Shown: piece by piece, positions 1-9,640 of the stretch
Layout: each line of letters starts with the position of its first letter
Position numbering within the stretch: the first letter of the stretch is position 1
Source of the DNA: Candidatus Poribacteria bacterium
GTDB taxonomy: Bacteria; Poribacteria; WGA-4E; PCPOR2b
Assembly (NCBI GenBank): GCA_028819845.1
Contig: JAPPKS010000026.1
Location: 39,913 to 103,912, forward strand
Length of the DNA stretch: 64,000 nucleotides
Reading direction: 5' to 3'
Notes under the pieces: generated by a model
The model's database searches: none
Told to the model about the DNA's origin: nothing
The model's input: the letters and a program-made list of their open reading frames with translations, nothing else
Translations under genes and position numbers: made by a program

Positions 1-79
1 CAATATAGAGCATTGAAGGACCAATCACTATGGCGATTACAACGATTATGATTAACGGTATCAAAATTTTTGCGTTCAA
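1..79 (-). CDS. hflC: HflC, membrane protease modulator (5' end only)
   Basis: Only the first 26 codons lie in the window; the gene runs off the left edge. It opens with a TTG codon at 79, preceded by an AAAGGAG ribosome site at about 7 nt spacing. The translation is a short basic start followed by one strongly hydrophobic segment rich in Ile and Val, as expected for the N-terminal anchor of HflC. It begins 12 nt after the hflK stop codon, the usual hflK-hflC order. In the family HflC and HflK form a membrane complex that controls the FtsH protease. The identification rests on this context and the anchor, since the SPFH domain is outside the window. Confidence 0.75.
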   Translation of the reverse strand, partial: MNAKILIPLIIIVVIAIVIGPSMLYI

Positions 80-91
80 TGCGAATCTCCT

Positions 92-1057
92 TTATTGTCC
101 GAGTTGCAAAATTGGAATGGGGCTGTTCGATTCATCGTCAATAATATAAATCTCTTTGACTTTCGGTAGAATCTCACTCATCGTTTCAAGGTAAAGCCTG
201 CGCCGGGTTACATCCTTGGCGCCTTGGTATTCTTTCCGAATCGAGTTGAATCGATCGGCATCCCCCGTTGCCTCGTTCACGCGTTTCAGGGCGTAACCCT
301 CCGCCTCGGAAATCTGTTGCAACGCGAGCCCTTTTGCTTTCGGAACGGACTCGTTGTAATCACGCAAGGCTTCGTTAATCAACCGCTCCTTCTCTTGCTT
401 CGCTTCATTTACTTCATTAAAAGCCGACTTCACGGCCTCCGGCGGATTAATATCTTGCAACGTAACGTTCTCAATGTGTAAACCCGCATTGTACAAATCT
501 AACAACTGTTGCAGCGCTTGTTTGACGTCCATGGCAATCTCTTCGCGCCCGACGGTAAGCACCTCTGTGACCGTGCGGTCACCGACAACAATGCTCATAA
601 CGGCTTCGGAGAGATCCCGCAAGGCTTGATTCGCACTGCGGATTTCAAACAGAAATTTTCGGGGTTCGTCAATGCGGTATTGTACAACCCACTCCACATC
701 GGCAATGTTGAGATCACCCGATAACAGAAGTGATTCCTCCGGATAATCTCGAGCATCGTATTGAGTACGGACGCCAGCCCGAAGCGTGCGAAAACCGAAT
801 TCCTCTTTCGAAACTTTTCGGACCGCGACGCCCGTTGCTTGTTCAATTCCGAACGGCGCCTTGAAGTGCAGCCCCGGCGGGACAGATCTGACGTATTCTC
901 CAAACCGGAGCACGACGCCCTCCTCATCGGCTTCAACGGTGTAGAAACTCGTTGCGGCTGCTGCCACGCCTATTACAATGAGTATCAGCCAAACTACACG
1001 TTTTGCGGTGATGAACCGAATATACGGCTGTAAATCATCCCACGATTGCTGTTGCAT
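92..1057 (-). CDS. hflK: HflK, SPFH/band-7 membrane protease modulator
   Basis: A 321-aa protein with one N-terminal membrane segment (about residues 19-40) followed by an SPFH/band-7 domain (about 45-250). The start of that domain carries the typical 'EEGVVLRFGEY' and 'PPGLHFKAPF' motifs. A charged, coiled-coil-rich stretch covers about 215-280. HflK pairs with HflC at the inner membrane and restrains FtsH proteolysis; that role is family knowledge. hflC starts 12 nt downstream on the same strand, so the two form an operon. The length is slightly below the usual 350-400 aa because the Gly/Pro-rich N-terminal extension of proteobacterial HflK is missing. Confidence 0.93.
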   Translation of the reverse strand: MQQQSWDDLQPYIRFITAKRVVWLILIVIGVAAAATSFYTVEADEEGVVLRFGEYVRSVPPGLHFKAPFGIEQATGVAVRKVSKEEFGFRTLRAGVRTQYDARDYPEESLLLSGDLNIADVEWVVQYRIDEPRKFLFEIRSANQALRDLSEAVMSIVVGDRTVTEVLTVGREEIAMDVKQALQQLLDLYNAGLHIENVTLQDINPPEAVKSAFNEVNEAKQEKERLINEALRDYNESVPKAKGLALQQISEAEGYALKRVNEATGDADRFNSIRKEYQGAKDVTRRRLYLETMSEILPKVKEIYIIDDESNSPIPILQLGQ

Positions 1058-1118
1058 TGAACTTACTCCTTTCAGTGAACCGAATATTATCCTCGGTTTA
1101 ACTAAGGGTTAATTGAGG

Positions 1119-3446
1119 CTATAATAAAAACAACGAAATCCCGATATTTGTGCGTTTTTCTGCGCCGCCGATGGGTTCAATAAAGCTTTGAATGATATAG
1201 TCGGAAGCAATCAAAAGCCCCATCTTCTGACCGAAGACATCGCCCTGTAACACCAGCTCTAAGAAGCCGACCGTGCGGTTGAAATTATTCTGAGAATCGT
1301 TAAAGTCACGCCACGTGAGAAACTGCCCGCCGGCGCTCAATTGCAATTGTGCCGCAACTTGATGCGTCAAGGTCAAGATGTAGGCATTTCGGATGAAATC
1401 AACTGACATCAGTTTATCTAACGGGACGATATAACCGATTGTACGGTCGCTCCTAAAAGCGGGCGCGACCGTGAGATCATCGCGCACTCTATAGTCATAT
1501 CGAATCTGGTTAATCAACGCAGTATCAATAACGTGCTGGCGGCTGTGAAACAGCGCATCACGCTGATATTTGAATTTGCTGACGATAGTGAGGTTCTCAA
1601 TATTGTCGTAATCGACAATCATCGTGAAGATATTGCTCAGATAGTTTTGAAGCGCCAAATTGTCCTCAATCTGTTCCCCAGTGCTGCGAATAACAACGTC
1701 ATCAGGGATAATGTCGCGCGAACGGCGAAGGGTATGGCGGAATTTAACCGTTCCAAAGTGAAGAATCCGATTCGGCGCGTATGCAAATATATTATACCAT
1801 CCTCTTGCACTTTTATGTTCAAGAATCAAGTGTTTCGAATAATATCCGGGTATAACCGAAAGTCCTGCGGTGAATGGTAAATCCAGCTTAAAATAGGTGT
1901 GATGGCCGTAAGAACCTCTGTCGTAATCGTATCGGTAGTTGGGTTTGTCATCATCTTCAAGATTATCCGGCTCGCCATTGTTGTTAAAATCAATTGATTC
2001 GCGATTGAGTCCCAAGCGAAATCTCGGCGGGTCTGCAAAGAAAAGTAGAAAATCGTCATCCCAATCTTTAATGCGGTCGCCATCCAGATCGTCCTTTGTG
2101 TTTCCAGAAATCAAAATCTCTGGTTCACGCGAATCTGCGTATGGATCGTCATCATCGTTGTCGTCCACGAAGTTGTCCGCCGTATAAAAGGGATCGATTC
2201 GCGTATATTCGCTGCGCCAGGTAAGGGGGCCAAAATTTCGATTCACATCAACGAACCATGCGCCGGTGGTTCGCTGTGTGCTTCGCCCGTTCAGAATAGG
2301 ATACTGCCTCGTCTGTGAATACCATGCACGTTCCGCCTCAATCGAAAAACCGAACAGCGTCGTATGGAAATCGAGACCCATTGTGGTTTCATCTGTCAAT
2401 TCGCCGTAGTAAAATCTGTGTACCTGGCGGTTCGACTCGTCTTTGACGTTGCCTGCGGCGCTGAGTTCCAATTGAAAGTCCCGATTGTTCGGCGACAATT
2501 CAACCCGATAATCATTGGCAATATCGACTTCAAACCGCACGCTTCTGATTTCCTGTGGGTTGAAAAGAAGAAATCGATACGTGAACGACCCTTCGCCATC
2601 CACCCAGCGTGACTGATGATCCCGTCGGCTCTGGTGCGGGAGGAGCAGGACGCCCGGCGGCTCTTTCCCGCCGAATATCTCGTATTCAAGGGCGCCGTCA
2701 ACGAAAACGCGCACACGGAAAACTTTCCCGCCGCGGGGGTTTTCCGGTGAAGCGTCACTGAAGCGGAGAAATAGTTCAGGCGGCGGATTGGCGACGGTGA
2801 CCCCTCGAAATGGATTCGTTGTACGAGTTAGGTCGTAGTTTGTAAAAAAACGATTCACATAGTTGATGCCGAGCCGAGGCAATGGCAACGTTAGATCTGG
2901 TAACGTCCCCAGCCGGATATCGTGAGCGCCAAGATTTGCCTCCGCTCGGAACCCGACCATGAACCAATCGGCGGTACTCGTAATATCAACGTTTTCGATG
3001 GGGGTAGCACGCTCTCCTAAAATGTCAAACGTATTGTTGGTCACCCGCCCGACAAACGCCGATATTCCTCCACGCGCTTTCGGAATCGAAATATTCCAGC
3101 GTGCTGCATCAAACAGCTCCTTGTTTAACGTAAAGCTGGAAAATTTTGTCGGAAAATTGCCGACAGTCAACTGGTGGCGCACGCTTTCGCTGGGGATGTT
3201 GAACGTGAAAAAGTTTCGATTACTAGTCTTTTTCCGAAATTCCTCATCACGGCGCAACGTCGAATCGCCTCCTAACACGCCAAACGTTGCCTGAATCCTA
3301 TAGAGTTCTTTGCCGCTCTTATCAAATACAGGATTTCCCAGTGGGTCCACACGCTGTGCGTGCGCCGAACCCAAAAATTGGGCGCAGACTAACAACCCTA
3401 TCATCAGGTGCAATGCGGTACGGATTATGTGTGAGGCGCGACGCAT
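1119..3446 (-). CDS. Secreted Asp-rich, probable outer-membrane barrel protein
   Basis: About 775 aa. The start at 3446 is preferred because AGGAG lies just upstream; an ATG at 3464 is in frame. Residues 1-30 form a signal peptide ending near 'SAHAQ'. The middle region (about 420-520) has Asp-rich stretches such as 'DLDGDRIKDWDDD' and 'DFNNNGEPDNLEDD', resembling calcium-binding thrombospondin-type-3 or dockerin-like loops. The C-terminal third is made of short alternating hydrophobic and polar strands ending in a hydrophobic 'FLL', as in a beta-barrel. I do not recognise a named family. It lies next to a PorV-like protein and a FlgD-domain protein on the same strand, which suggests an envelope or secretion role. 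The barrel prediction is inference. Confidence 0.7.
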   Translation of the reverse strand: MRRASHIIRTALHLMIGLLVCAQFLGSAHAQRVDPLGNPVFDKSGKELYRIQATFGVLGGDSTLRRDEEFRKKTSNRNFFTFNIPSESVRHQLTVGNFPTKFSSFTLNKELFDAARWNISIPKARGGISAFVGRVTNNTFDILGERATPIENVDITSTADWFMVGFRAEANLGAHDIRLGTLPDLTLPLPRLGINYVNRFFTNYDLTRTTNPFRGVTVANPPPELFLRFSDASPENPRGGKVFRVRVFVDGALEYEIFGGKEPPGVLLLPHQSRRDHQSRWVDGEGSFTYRFLLFNPQEIRSVRFEVDIANDYRVELSPNNRDFQLELSAAGNVKDESNRQVHRFYYGELTDETTMGLDFHTTLFGFSIEAERAWYSQTRQYPILNGRSTQRTTGAWFVDVNRNFGPLTWRSEYTRIDPFYTADNFVDDNDDDDPYADSREPEILISGNTKDDLDGDRIKDWDDDFLLFFADPPRFRLGLNRESIDFNNNGEPDNLEDDDKPNYRYDYDRGSYGHHTYFKLDLPFTAGLSVIPGYYSKHLILEHKSARGWYNIFAYAPNRILHFGTVKFRHTLRRSRDIIPDDVVIRSTGEQIEDNLALQNYLSNIFTMIVDYDNIENLTIVSKFKYQRDALFHSRQHVIDTALINQIRYDYRVRDDLTVAPAFRSDRTIGYIVPLDKLMSVDFIRNAYILTLTHQVAAQLQLSAGGQFLTWRDFNDSQNNFNRTVGFLELVLQGDVFGQKMGLLIASDYIIQSFIEPIGGAEKRTNIGISLFLL

Positions 3447-3526
3447 GATTGCTCCTATACTCATATTCCGTGCTTCTTAGACTGTTCCAATCACGCATTC
3501 CACTCGTCTACCGCTGCTCGATTGCA

Positions 3527-4540
3527 TCATAAAATATATACAAGGCTAACTCGATGGCTGCCGTACGTGTCTACAATGCCACCAATCGGAAAAGCCGAGC
3601 CGTAATCCATTCGAACACTACTGTTCAAGTGATACCCTCCCCCGAGCGTCAGATTTGCGCCCCAAGCGAGGTTTTCCAACCGAAATCCGCCGCGCAGCAA
3701 CACCCTTCCATCATAGAATTGTTGCTCAATCCCAATCTTGACATCAGTCTGGCTGCGGTTGAATACCAAATCCATCCCCCATGTAGACCGCCGCCCCAAT
3801 ATTCCGATGCCAAGCGTCACCTGCGCCGGCAAATCCTCCATAATCTTCGACGACTTCGAAGCAATGTTGGGCGTATTGATGTTCTGAACCGACAACGCAA
3901 GCGGAATATTCTCGGACGGGCGAAAAACCACGCCTGCGTCTAAGCTAAACCGGCTTGAGCCCGGCAAATCCTCTACAATATTACCGCTTGTCCCAATTGT
4001 AGGCGCCGTGTCCCAATGTAACAGCTTTAACGCCGCTCCAATTGACAGACGGCGTTCTTCATTCGTTCCAAACGCTAAACCCTTGCTCAATCCCATGACT
4101 AAATAATTCTCCGAATAAAGTGCGCTGACGTTCAACCGCTTCCAAAGCAACCCGATTGAACTTCTGAGAGGAGCTGGATTGGTATAGCTGATCAAGCTTT
4201 GCGAGATTGAAGTCTCGTCGGTCAAGCCGACATGGAGTCTAGCCATTGTCGCAGACAACTGCCGCGGCACGGAATGATTCGAGATTGACGCCGGATTTAC
4301 GAGTAGACCGTCCGATTCATTCGCTGTCGCCGCGAACGCGCCTCCCATCGCATATGCACGCGCCCCCACGAATTGATCGTCGAACGCGGCATGTGTCCAA
4401 TTAGATAGACCGGCTATACCCATGAAAATTAAGAAAATTAGGAGTGCCAATCGATGGGTTGGCGGGCAATTTATGCGATGATACGGTAAGAAAAAGGGAT
4501 TATTACAATTCGATGGTCTCTCACTTTTCCATTTTGACAC
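3527..4540 (-). CDS. PorV/FadL-like outer membrane protein
   Basis: A 337-aa protein. After a hydrophobic signal region (about residues 30-50, 'LALLIFLIFMGIAGLS') comes 'GARAYAMGGAFAATANESDGLLVNPASI'-type sequence, split here as 'GARAYAMGGAF' and 'NPASI'. This is the hallmark opening of PorV/PorQ and related UPF0164/FadL-type barrels. The rest consists of amphipathic strands, and it ends in an amphipathic strand as barrels do. The start is uncertain: GTG at 4540 is the longest option. In Bacteroidetes PorV shuttles type IX secretion cargo. The next gene downstream carries a FlgD-like C-terminal domain of the kind found on such cargo, so a cargo-handling role is plausible but inferred. Confidence 0.75.
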   Translation of the reverse strand: MSKWKSERPSNCNNPFFLPYHRINCPPTHRLALLIFLIFMGIAGLSNWTHAAFDDQFVGARAYAMGGAFAATANESDGLLVNPASISNHSVPRQLSATMARLHVGLTDETSISQSLISYTNPAPLRSSIGLLWKRLNVSALYSENYLVMGLSKGLAFGTNEERRLSIGAALKLLHWDTAPTIGTSGNIVEDLPGSSRFSLDAGVVFRPSENIPLALSVQNINTPNIASKSSKIMEDLPAQVTLGIGILGRRSTWGMDLVFNRSQTDVKIGIEQQFYDGRVLLRGGFRLENLAWGANLTLGGGYHLNSSVRMDYGSAFPIGGIVDTYGSHRVSLVYIL

Positions 4541-4643
4541 CGTCGGTTAAACCCCCTTTCGCTGCCTCCTTCCGCTATGACGGTTACACGTCTCCAACGA
4601 GTTCAATAATAATCGACCGGCATATCTCTGCAGCGGTTAGTCT

Positions 4644-6611
4644 TCATTTTCCCACAACAATAACGCCGTTTCGGACGTCTTTCTGCGTATCAGATTGAAT
4701 CTGAATCTGATAGATATACGGCCCAATATTTACAATTCGCCCGGTTCCATCCCGACCGTCCCATTCGACACTCATTGCGTTTGAATGCATGACAGTTCGA
4801 TTTACCAACGTGCGCACGAGTCTGTTGTTGAGATCAAAGATTTCAACGATAAGTTCGCTCTGTTGGAACGGCGAGGTGTCCGCGTTAATGATTGTTAGCC
4901 GTGTTACATCTGCGATTCCGTTTCCGTCAGGCGAAAACGGGTTCAAACTCCACGCCGTCTGTATTTTCGAAATGACAGCTTGGAACAACGCAAATTCGGA
5001 AATATAGTTGAGTTCTAAACTGACCGTCTGACGATCCAGGTCAATTTCCCCTCCAACGAATTGCCATTCCTTGCCAAGGTCGTCCCATGCAAAAATTCTA
5101 AGGTCCGATTCTCGGCTGATATTCGCCGCAAGCAAATCGGACGCGGTATAACTCAATGCTAGATGCGCCGGACGTTGGAGCAAAATCCGATCAACCGCTA
5201 CAAGCGGAACAAGTTTGGAGTCGGACACGTCAAATAATTCGACCTCGTTAATTTGAACATTATTTGCCTGTTTGCTCTCCGTGATTTTGAGTCGGACATA
5301 CCGAGCCGACGGGTGAGATGGCAACTCAATTGCTGTCGTACGATCATCAAACCCCGAATACTCAAATAACTCTGTGAAGTTTACATTATCATTGGAGGTG
5401 AATATTATTGCGTTTTGCGGTCCAAAAGAACCGTTCTCGGTAACGTTCGCGTGCACGACAATTCGGCTGATTGCACGCACCTCACCCAAATCGGCAGTAA
5501 GCGAGATAGGCAACGGCACTAACCCTGCGACCCATGTCGAAGGGAAATCTAATATGCCGTCAAACGCGAGCGTCGGTGGTTGATCGCGTAAGGAATTCGA
5601 CGCCTCTGCAGCGAACACGCCCTGCTTCAGCGCTTCAAATCGGTACACCACGGCGGGAGCCGTCCCTTCAACAATTTGTTCGTTTTCCGAATAGGACAAA
5701 GAATCAAACTGCTCGCGTGGAACGGAATAGAACTGTAATTTTTTGATTTTCTCATCAAAAGCATCAACTGCCAATACAATCTGCGCCCGATGGCCATCGC
5801 TCAACGTGTAATATCCCGCATCGGCGGCATCTGGCCGCAATTCAGAAAGATAAAACGGCGTAATTGTCACCCAATCGGCGGTTTCAATCTGATTGGCGCC
5901 TGGCAATACGAGTGTGCGGGCGAACAACGTAAGTCGGTTCTCTCCCGCCTTGAGCAAAACCTGAACGGAAAATGGCGCCCGATTCTCCACTGATAGATCT
6001 AGCAAGATAGAAATGGACTGGATACCGGCCTGTATAATCTGATTGTTTGGATCTAGAAATTCAACGGATTCGATGGCAATTCTCTCCCGGTGCCAGCCTT
6101 CGAGCATCACAATCTGGACGAACCGCGCAGAAACGATACCCGGAAAGTCAACCACGGCCTTGTTGAAAGACGTACCTATGCTGGAGGGTACGTTCAAGCG
6201 ATGACCTTCGGGAAAATTTGTGTCGTCTTGCGCAAATGCCATCTGTACCATTCTTGGTCCGAACGAGAAATCTAGGTCAGCAACGGGACGTATTAAAGCT
6301 GCCTTAAGCTGACGTGAACTTCCAAGGTCGAGAACAATTGCGTGGAGAGAATGTGCCAACTGCTCCAAATCCGGAACTCCGGCCGGTGTGTTGGCCGTGA
6401 CAACAACTTTTGTCGGAATTGAGGATTCAACAATTCCTTCAATCGACAACGCCTGGTTGTTTGTGGTAAAGTCTGTCTTAGGATGCACAATCGACAGGTC
6501 AATTACAGCGAACAACCCCATTGGACTTAATACGAAAAACGTGATGGCGAGCGGTATTGCGATACGGAACATCATGAATCGCCGCAGGGCAAGTTTGGCA
6601 AAGCGGTACAT
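4644..6611 (-). CDS. Secreted protein: discoidin-like regions plus FlgD-like C-terminal Ig domain
   Basis: About 655 aa from the start at 6611, which places a signal peptide ('IAIPLAITFFVLSPMGLFA') at the N-terminus; the frame stays open to 6746. Two regions look like F5/8-type-C (discoidin) modules. The second contains 'TADLGEVRAISRIVVHAN', 'SNDNVNFTELFEYS' and 'ARYVRLKI', a classic pattern. The last ~90 residues have 'WSLNPFSPDGNGIAD', 'VEIFDLNNRLVRTL' and 'WDGRDGTGRIVNIGPYIYQI', diagnostic of a FlgD-like Ig / gliding-associated C-terminal domain. Such tails are common on type IX secretion cargo. It is probably a surface carbohydrate-binding protein handled with the PorV-like neighbour. Confidence 0.8.
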   Translation of the reverse strand: MYRFAKLALRRFMMFRIAIPLAITFFVLSPMGLFAVIDLSIVHPKTDFTTNNQALSIEGIVESSIPTKVVVTANTPAGVPDLEQLAHSLHAIVLDLGSSRQLKAALIRPVADLDFSFGPRMVQMAFAQDDTNFPEGHRLNVPSSIGTSFNKAVVDFPGIVSARFVQIVMLEGWHRERIAIESVEFLDPNNQIIQAGIQSISILLDLSVENRAPFSVQVLLKAGENRLTLFARTLVLPGANQIETADWVTITPFYLSELRPDAADAGYYTLSDGHRAQIVLAVDAFDEKIKKLQFYSVPREQFDSLSYSENEQIVEGTAPAVVYRFEALKQGVFAAEASNSLRDQPPTLAFDGILDFPSTWVAGLVPLPISLTADLGEVRAISRIVVHANVTENGSFGPQNAIIFTSNDNVNFTELFEYSGFDDRTTAIELPSHPSARYVRLKITESKQANNVQINEVELFDVSDSKLVPLVAVDRILLQRPAHLALSYTASDLLAANISRESDLRIFAWDDLGKEWQFVGGEIDLDRQTVSLELNYISEFALFQAVISKIQTAWSLNPFSPDGNGIADVTRLTIINADTSPFQQSELIVEIFDLNNRLVRTLVNRTVMHSNAMSVEWDGRDGTGRIVNIGPYIYQIQIQSDTQKDVRNGVIVVGK

Positions 6612-6755
6612 CGTTACTAGATGGGAAAGTTTAGCACACGTGCGCATGAGGCTGCAAGCGAATCCAGCGCTAGTCCCCTGGCATTGACCGGTTTGATTCA
6701 CGCTGCACCGAGATGGAATCCATGGGTAGTAGGTTGGGAAAGGCATTCAAACTGA

Positions 6756-7145
6756 TTAGTCGTGACTCGTGCGCACTACAGTCTTCAGTCCGCCGCGAAT
6801 GTTAAAATCCCCTTCTACCTGAACACGGCGTGGTTTGCACGCAGCCGCAAAATCGTCCATGACCTTGTTGACAAGATGCTCGTGAAAGATTCCTACCTCG
6901 CGAAAAGACAAGAAATACTCTTTTAAGGACTTGAGCTCAACACAGTACCTGTCCGGAACATAGGTAATTCGGATGGACGCAAAATCGGGATGGCCGGTCT
7001 TGGGGCAGATTGTCGTAAATTCTAGGTTGGTAATTTCGATAGTGTAATCTCTGTCGTCATACTCGTTCTTCCAAGTTTCGATTGCCGGCGTTTCCATCTG
7101 CCGGATATGATTCTGCAATCCATCATATGCGGAGCCGTTGCTCAT
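6756..7145 (-). CDS. queF: QueF, NADPH-dependent 7-cyano-7-deazaguanine reductase
   Basis: A 129-aa unimodular (type I) QueF. The enzyme reduces preQ0 to preQ1 in queuosine synthesis. The catalytic Cys sits in 'TICPKTGHPDFA' (about residue 46). The family motif 'ELKSLKEYFLSFR' follows, and the substrate-binding 'FHEH' and 'RGG' elements are in place. The start at 7145 has AAGGA at 7 nt spacing. The protein is a little shorter than most type I members because the C-terminal tail is brief. No other queuosine gene is in the window, and I see no preQ1 riboswitch upstream. Confidence 0.95.
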   Translation of the reverse strand: MSNGSAYDGLQNHIRQMETPAIETWKNEYDDRDYTIEITNLEFTTICPKTGHPDFASIRITYVPDRYCVELKSLKEYFLSFREVGIFHEHLVNKVMDDFAAACKPRRVQVEGDFNIRGGLKTVVRTSHD

Positions 7146-7289
7146 GTTGAAATCCTTCCGAAAGGTTTAAAAAGCGGTTCCAAATGGGTGAGCGGCGCGC
7201 ATTTTCTCCTGCATGGCTACTTTGGACGAAGTTTTGAGTCGTGAGGAAGCCCAATTTCTCTCATTGAATTTCTGTGGATACCGCATCAC

Positions 7290-8549
7290 TTAAAGCAGTT
7301 CTTTGAGGGATTTTGAATAGATTGGATGGCGGAATTTTCGTAGGACCTCCTCCTGAATCTGGCGAACGCGCTCACGGCTAATTCCCAACTCTCGTCCAAT
7401 TTCTGCCAAAGTATATTCTGTGCCGTCAGTCAAGCCGAATCGCAGCTGCATTACAACCTTTTCACGCCACGTTAGCGTGTTAAGCGCCTTGTCTAACGAC
7501 TCCTTCCTTGACCGCGTAAGCACTTCCTTATCGGGAGCAAGGCTGGATTCGTCCTCCAGTGTGTCAGAAACGGTCGTGTCGTTTGAGTCGAACAGCGGCG
7601 AATCGAGTGAAATGGTGCCTTGTCCGCTTTGAAGTATTTCGACGACACGATTCTCATCCATACCCATTGCCTTCGCAACCTCTCTGTAAGTAGGTTCGCG
7701 GTTTAGTTCATTGGTTAGTCGGGTCTGAGTGTCGAAAATCGATTGTCGCAACGTTCCAATGTAGCAGGGCAACCGAACAGTGCGGCTATGCTGTGCTAGA
7801 GCTCGTTGAACTGCTTGCATAATCCACCAATAGGCGTAAGTGCTAAACTTGCACCCTTTTCGAAGATCGAACTTTTCGACGGCTTTCATCAAACCGATAT
7901 TCCCCTCTTGCATCAAATCTTGCAACGTCATTGATGCTGAATAAGCGCGATACTGCATCACGACGCTGGCAACGAGTAACAAGTTTGCGCGTATAATCTT
8001 CTCTCGTACGGCCGTCATCTCGTCGACTGCAATACTTATCTTTTCCCGGAGTGTTTCCATGGCATTTTTCTGGTATGGATTATCCTCGGTTTGCCCGTTT
8101 TGATACGCCCCAATCTCGGCAGAAATTAAATCTATTATTCCGCCAACCTCCATCGGCGACCACCAACGGCGTTCGGACTTCCGCTTTGCCTTTCTACTGC
8201 GGCGCAGGTTAGACTGCACAGACTCCAGCATCGAAGGCGGGAGTTGCTTGAATAATTCGTCAATCCGCTGTATCTTGGCTGAAAACTGTTCGAAGAGTTG
8301 GGTCTCTTCGATAGGTGTTAGCAGCGGTGTTTTCGAAATCTGCTGAAGGTAAGGAACCATACCATCCTCAAAATTGAATACCGCATCGCTACTCGCATTT
8401 GAGGCGGGGATGAGTTCATCAAGGTCTGAAACCGGCAACTGCTCTCCTCTGTCATCGGTTAGATTCTTACTGGGCGGCATTTTCAAACCTTCTTTTTCCG
8501 GCACTTCAAAGTCACCTGCAAATTCCGTATCGACCAAGTGATTTAGCAT
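7290..8549 (-). CDS. RNA polymerase sigma-70 factor, RpoD/SigA type
   Basis: About 419 aa from ATG 8549; an in-frame GTG at 8567 adds six residues. Region 1.2 is 'VPYLQQISKTPLLTPIEETQLF'-like (residues ~70-90). Region 2 carries 'LQDLMQEGNIGLMKAVEKFD' and 'FSTYAYWWIMQAVQRAL', the core-binding and -10 recognition helices. Region 3 includes 'RLTNELNREPTYREVAKAMG'. Region 4 has 'WREKVVMQLRFGL' and the helix-turn-helix 'YTLAEIGRELGISRERVRQIQ'. Region 1.1 is missing, so it may be either the principal or an alternative group-2 factor. The N-terminal ~65 residues are acidic and unconserved. Confidence 0.92.
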   Translation of the reverse strand: MLNHLVDTEFAGDFEVPEKEGLKMPPSKNLTDDRGEQLPVSDLDELIPASNASSDAVFNFEDGMVPYLQQISKTPLLTPIEETQLFEQFSAKIQRIDELFKQLPPSMLESVQSNLRRSRKAKRKSERRWWSPMEVGGIIDLISAEIGAYQNGQTEDNPYQKNAMETLREKISIAVDEMTAVREKIIRANLLLVASVVMQYRAYSASMTLQDLMQEGNIGLMKAVEKFDLRKGCKFSTYAYWWIMQAVQRALAQHSRTVRLPCYIGTLRQSIFDTQTRLTNELNREPTYREVAKAMGMDENRVVEILQSGQGTISLDSPLFDSNDTTVSDTLEDESSLAPDKEVLTRSRKESLDKALNTLTWREKVVMQLRFGLTDGTEYTLAEIGRELGISRERVRQIQEEVLRKFRHPIYSKSLKELL

Positions 8550-8679
8550 TTGAGATCCATTCCTCACGGCTTTGATTACCTCAATTCTTAGCGATGAAGT
8601 AAATCACATAGGAGTTTGTGGCGGACGAGAAAATTTTCCTCTCGGCGCTTTTATTCAATAACTAACCTACCTGAATCAT

Positions 8680-8715
8680 AAAAAAGCACCGATTCATCAC
8701 ACGGAACCGGTGCTT
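8680..8715 (-). terminator. Rho-independent terminator after the RRM gene
   Basis: On the minus strand the sequence forms AAGCACCG / CGGTGCTT arms separated by about 16 nt and followed directly by a T run. It lies about 30 nt beyond the stop codon of the RRM protein and closes that transcription unit before the sigma-factor gene. Confidence 0.8.
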
Positions 8716-8747
8716 GCGATGATATCCCATGGTATAAGCCGAACGCG

Positions 8748-9041
8748 CTACCATCTGTCAGATCCGCCCCCTCGGTAATCTCTTGATTGATTTCGTCTAG
8801 ACTTTGGGCGCGCCTCGTTCACTTTCAAATTTCGTCCCATAAACTCGCTGCCATCTAACGCTTCTATGGCTGATTTCGCTTCTGCATCTTCTGGCATTTC
8901 GACAAACCCGAATCCTCTAGATCGACCGTCATATGAATCTCGAATTACATTCACCGTTTCCACTTTTCCAAATTCTTGAAAAGCTTCAAGCACGTCATCA
9001 TCGGTGGCACTAAAGGACAAATTCCCGACGTAGATATTCAT
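8748..9041 (-). CDS. RRM-domain RNA-binding protein (cold-inducible type)
   Basis: A 97-aa single RRM protein. RNP2 is 'IYVGNLSF' (residues 3-10) and RNP1 is 'RGFGFVEM' (about 42-49), both with the aromatic residues that stack on RNA. A short Arg/Gly tail ends the protein. The start is fixed by a near-perfect AGGAGGAG ribosome site. These small RRM proteins are usual in cyanobacteria and many environmental bacteria and are often cold-induced RNA chaperones. It forms its own transcription unit, with a terminator just downstream. Confidence 0.93.
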   Translation of the reverse strand: MNIYVGNLSFSATDDDVLEAFQEFGKVETVNVIRDSYDGRSRGFGFVEMPEDAEAKSAIEALDGSEFMGRNLKVNEARPKSRRNQSRDYRGGGSDRW

Positions 9042-9640
9042 TAAAATCTCCTCCTATAAATGAACCGTTTCACATATCGCAGCCTAAGTTGTTCTAGCGT
9101 ATGGCAGTAGAACCATTCTTGCGCCTCCAATGCGTCGAATGGTCGTCTCCCGACAACCCTCTGCGGAACCGGTACATGCTGCACACCTTGAATCCAACCA
9201 ACACATGCGACCGGTTTAACGCAATTGTTCGACGCATACACCTTTTCATAATATAATACCATAAATCCGCAGATTCTGCCACATTCGACCGTAAAATCAG
9301 CGAGGGACGCCGATTCTTTCTGCGAAAATGGAGAATCCATTATGACCATTTGTTAAGAGAGAACCGCCGCGGTCTCAACCCTGAAAGTCACGCGCAACTT
9401 GGTGTGGCAAAATCAGATCAAACATTTCGTATTGACGCACCGATATGATATAATTCCCGTGATTGACCGGTAACTTTTTTAGTCATTTTGATTAGCATTA
9501 CACGACATGGACATCCCTCAATGCGCCTCATCACGGTGCCACTAGAATTCGCCTTTTCCTTCGTCTTGGGGTTATCCGCCTCTTGATAATCTCGCGGCTG
9601 TGGTTGTTGAGCTACCGTTTTCGGTATATTGTGTTCGGTG
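9042..9640. other. Intergenic, no convincing gene
   Basis: About 600 nt between the RRM gene and the M23 remnant. A 102-codon minus-strand frame (9041-9349) runs through the RRM ribosome site and has no family resemblance; I read it as 5' leader. The region 9480-9640 may hold further decayed sequence of the peptidase remnant, but I cannot align it. Confidence 0.5.

Noticed and set aside
7146..7289. preQ1 riboswitch ahead of queF
   Set aside because: I could not find the short stem plus A-rich tail pattern of preQ1 aptamers in this leader.
7213..7293. 26-codon plus-strand frame starting MATLDEVLSREEAQ
   Set aside because: It lies between two minus-strand genes without a ribosome site; probably chance.
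9041..9349. 102-codon minus-strand frame ahead of the RRM gene
   Set aside because: It ends inside the ribosome site of the RRM gene and has no recognisable feature; read as 5' leader.
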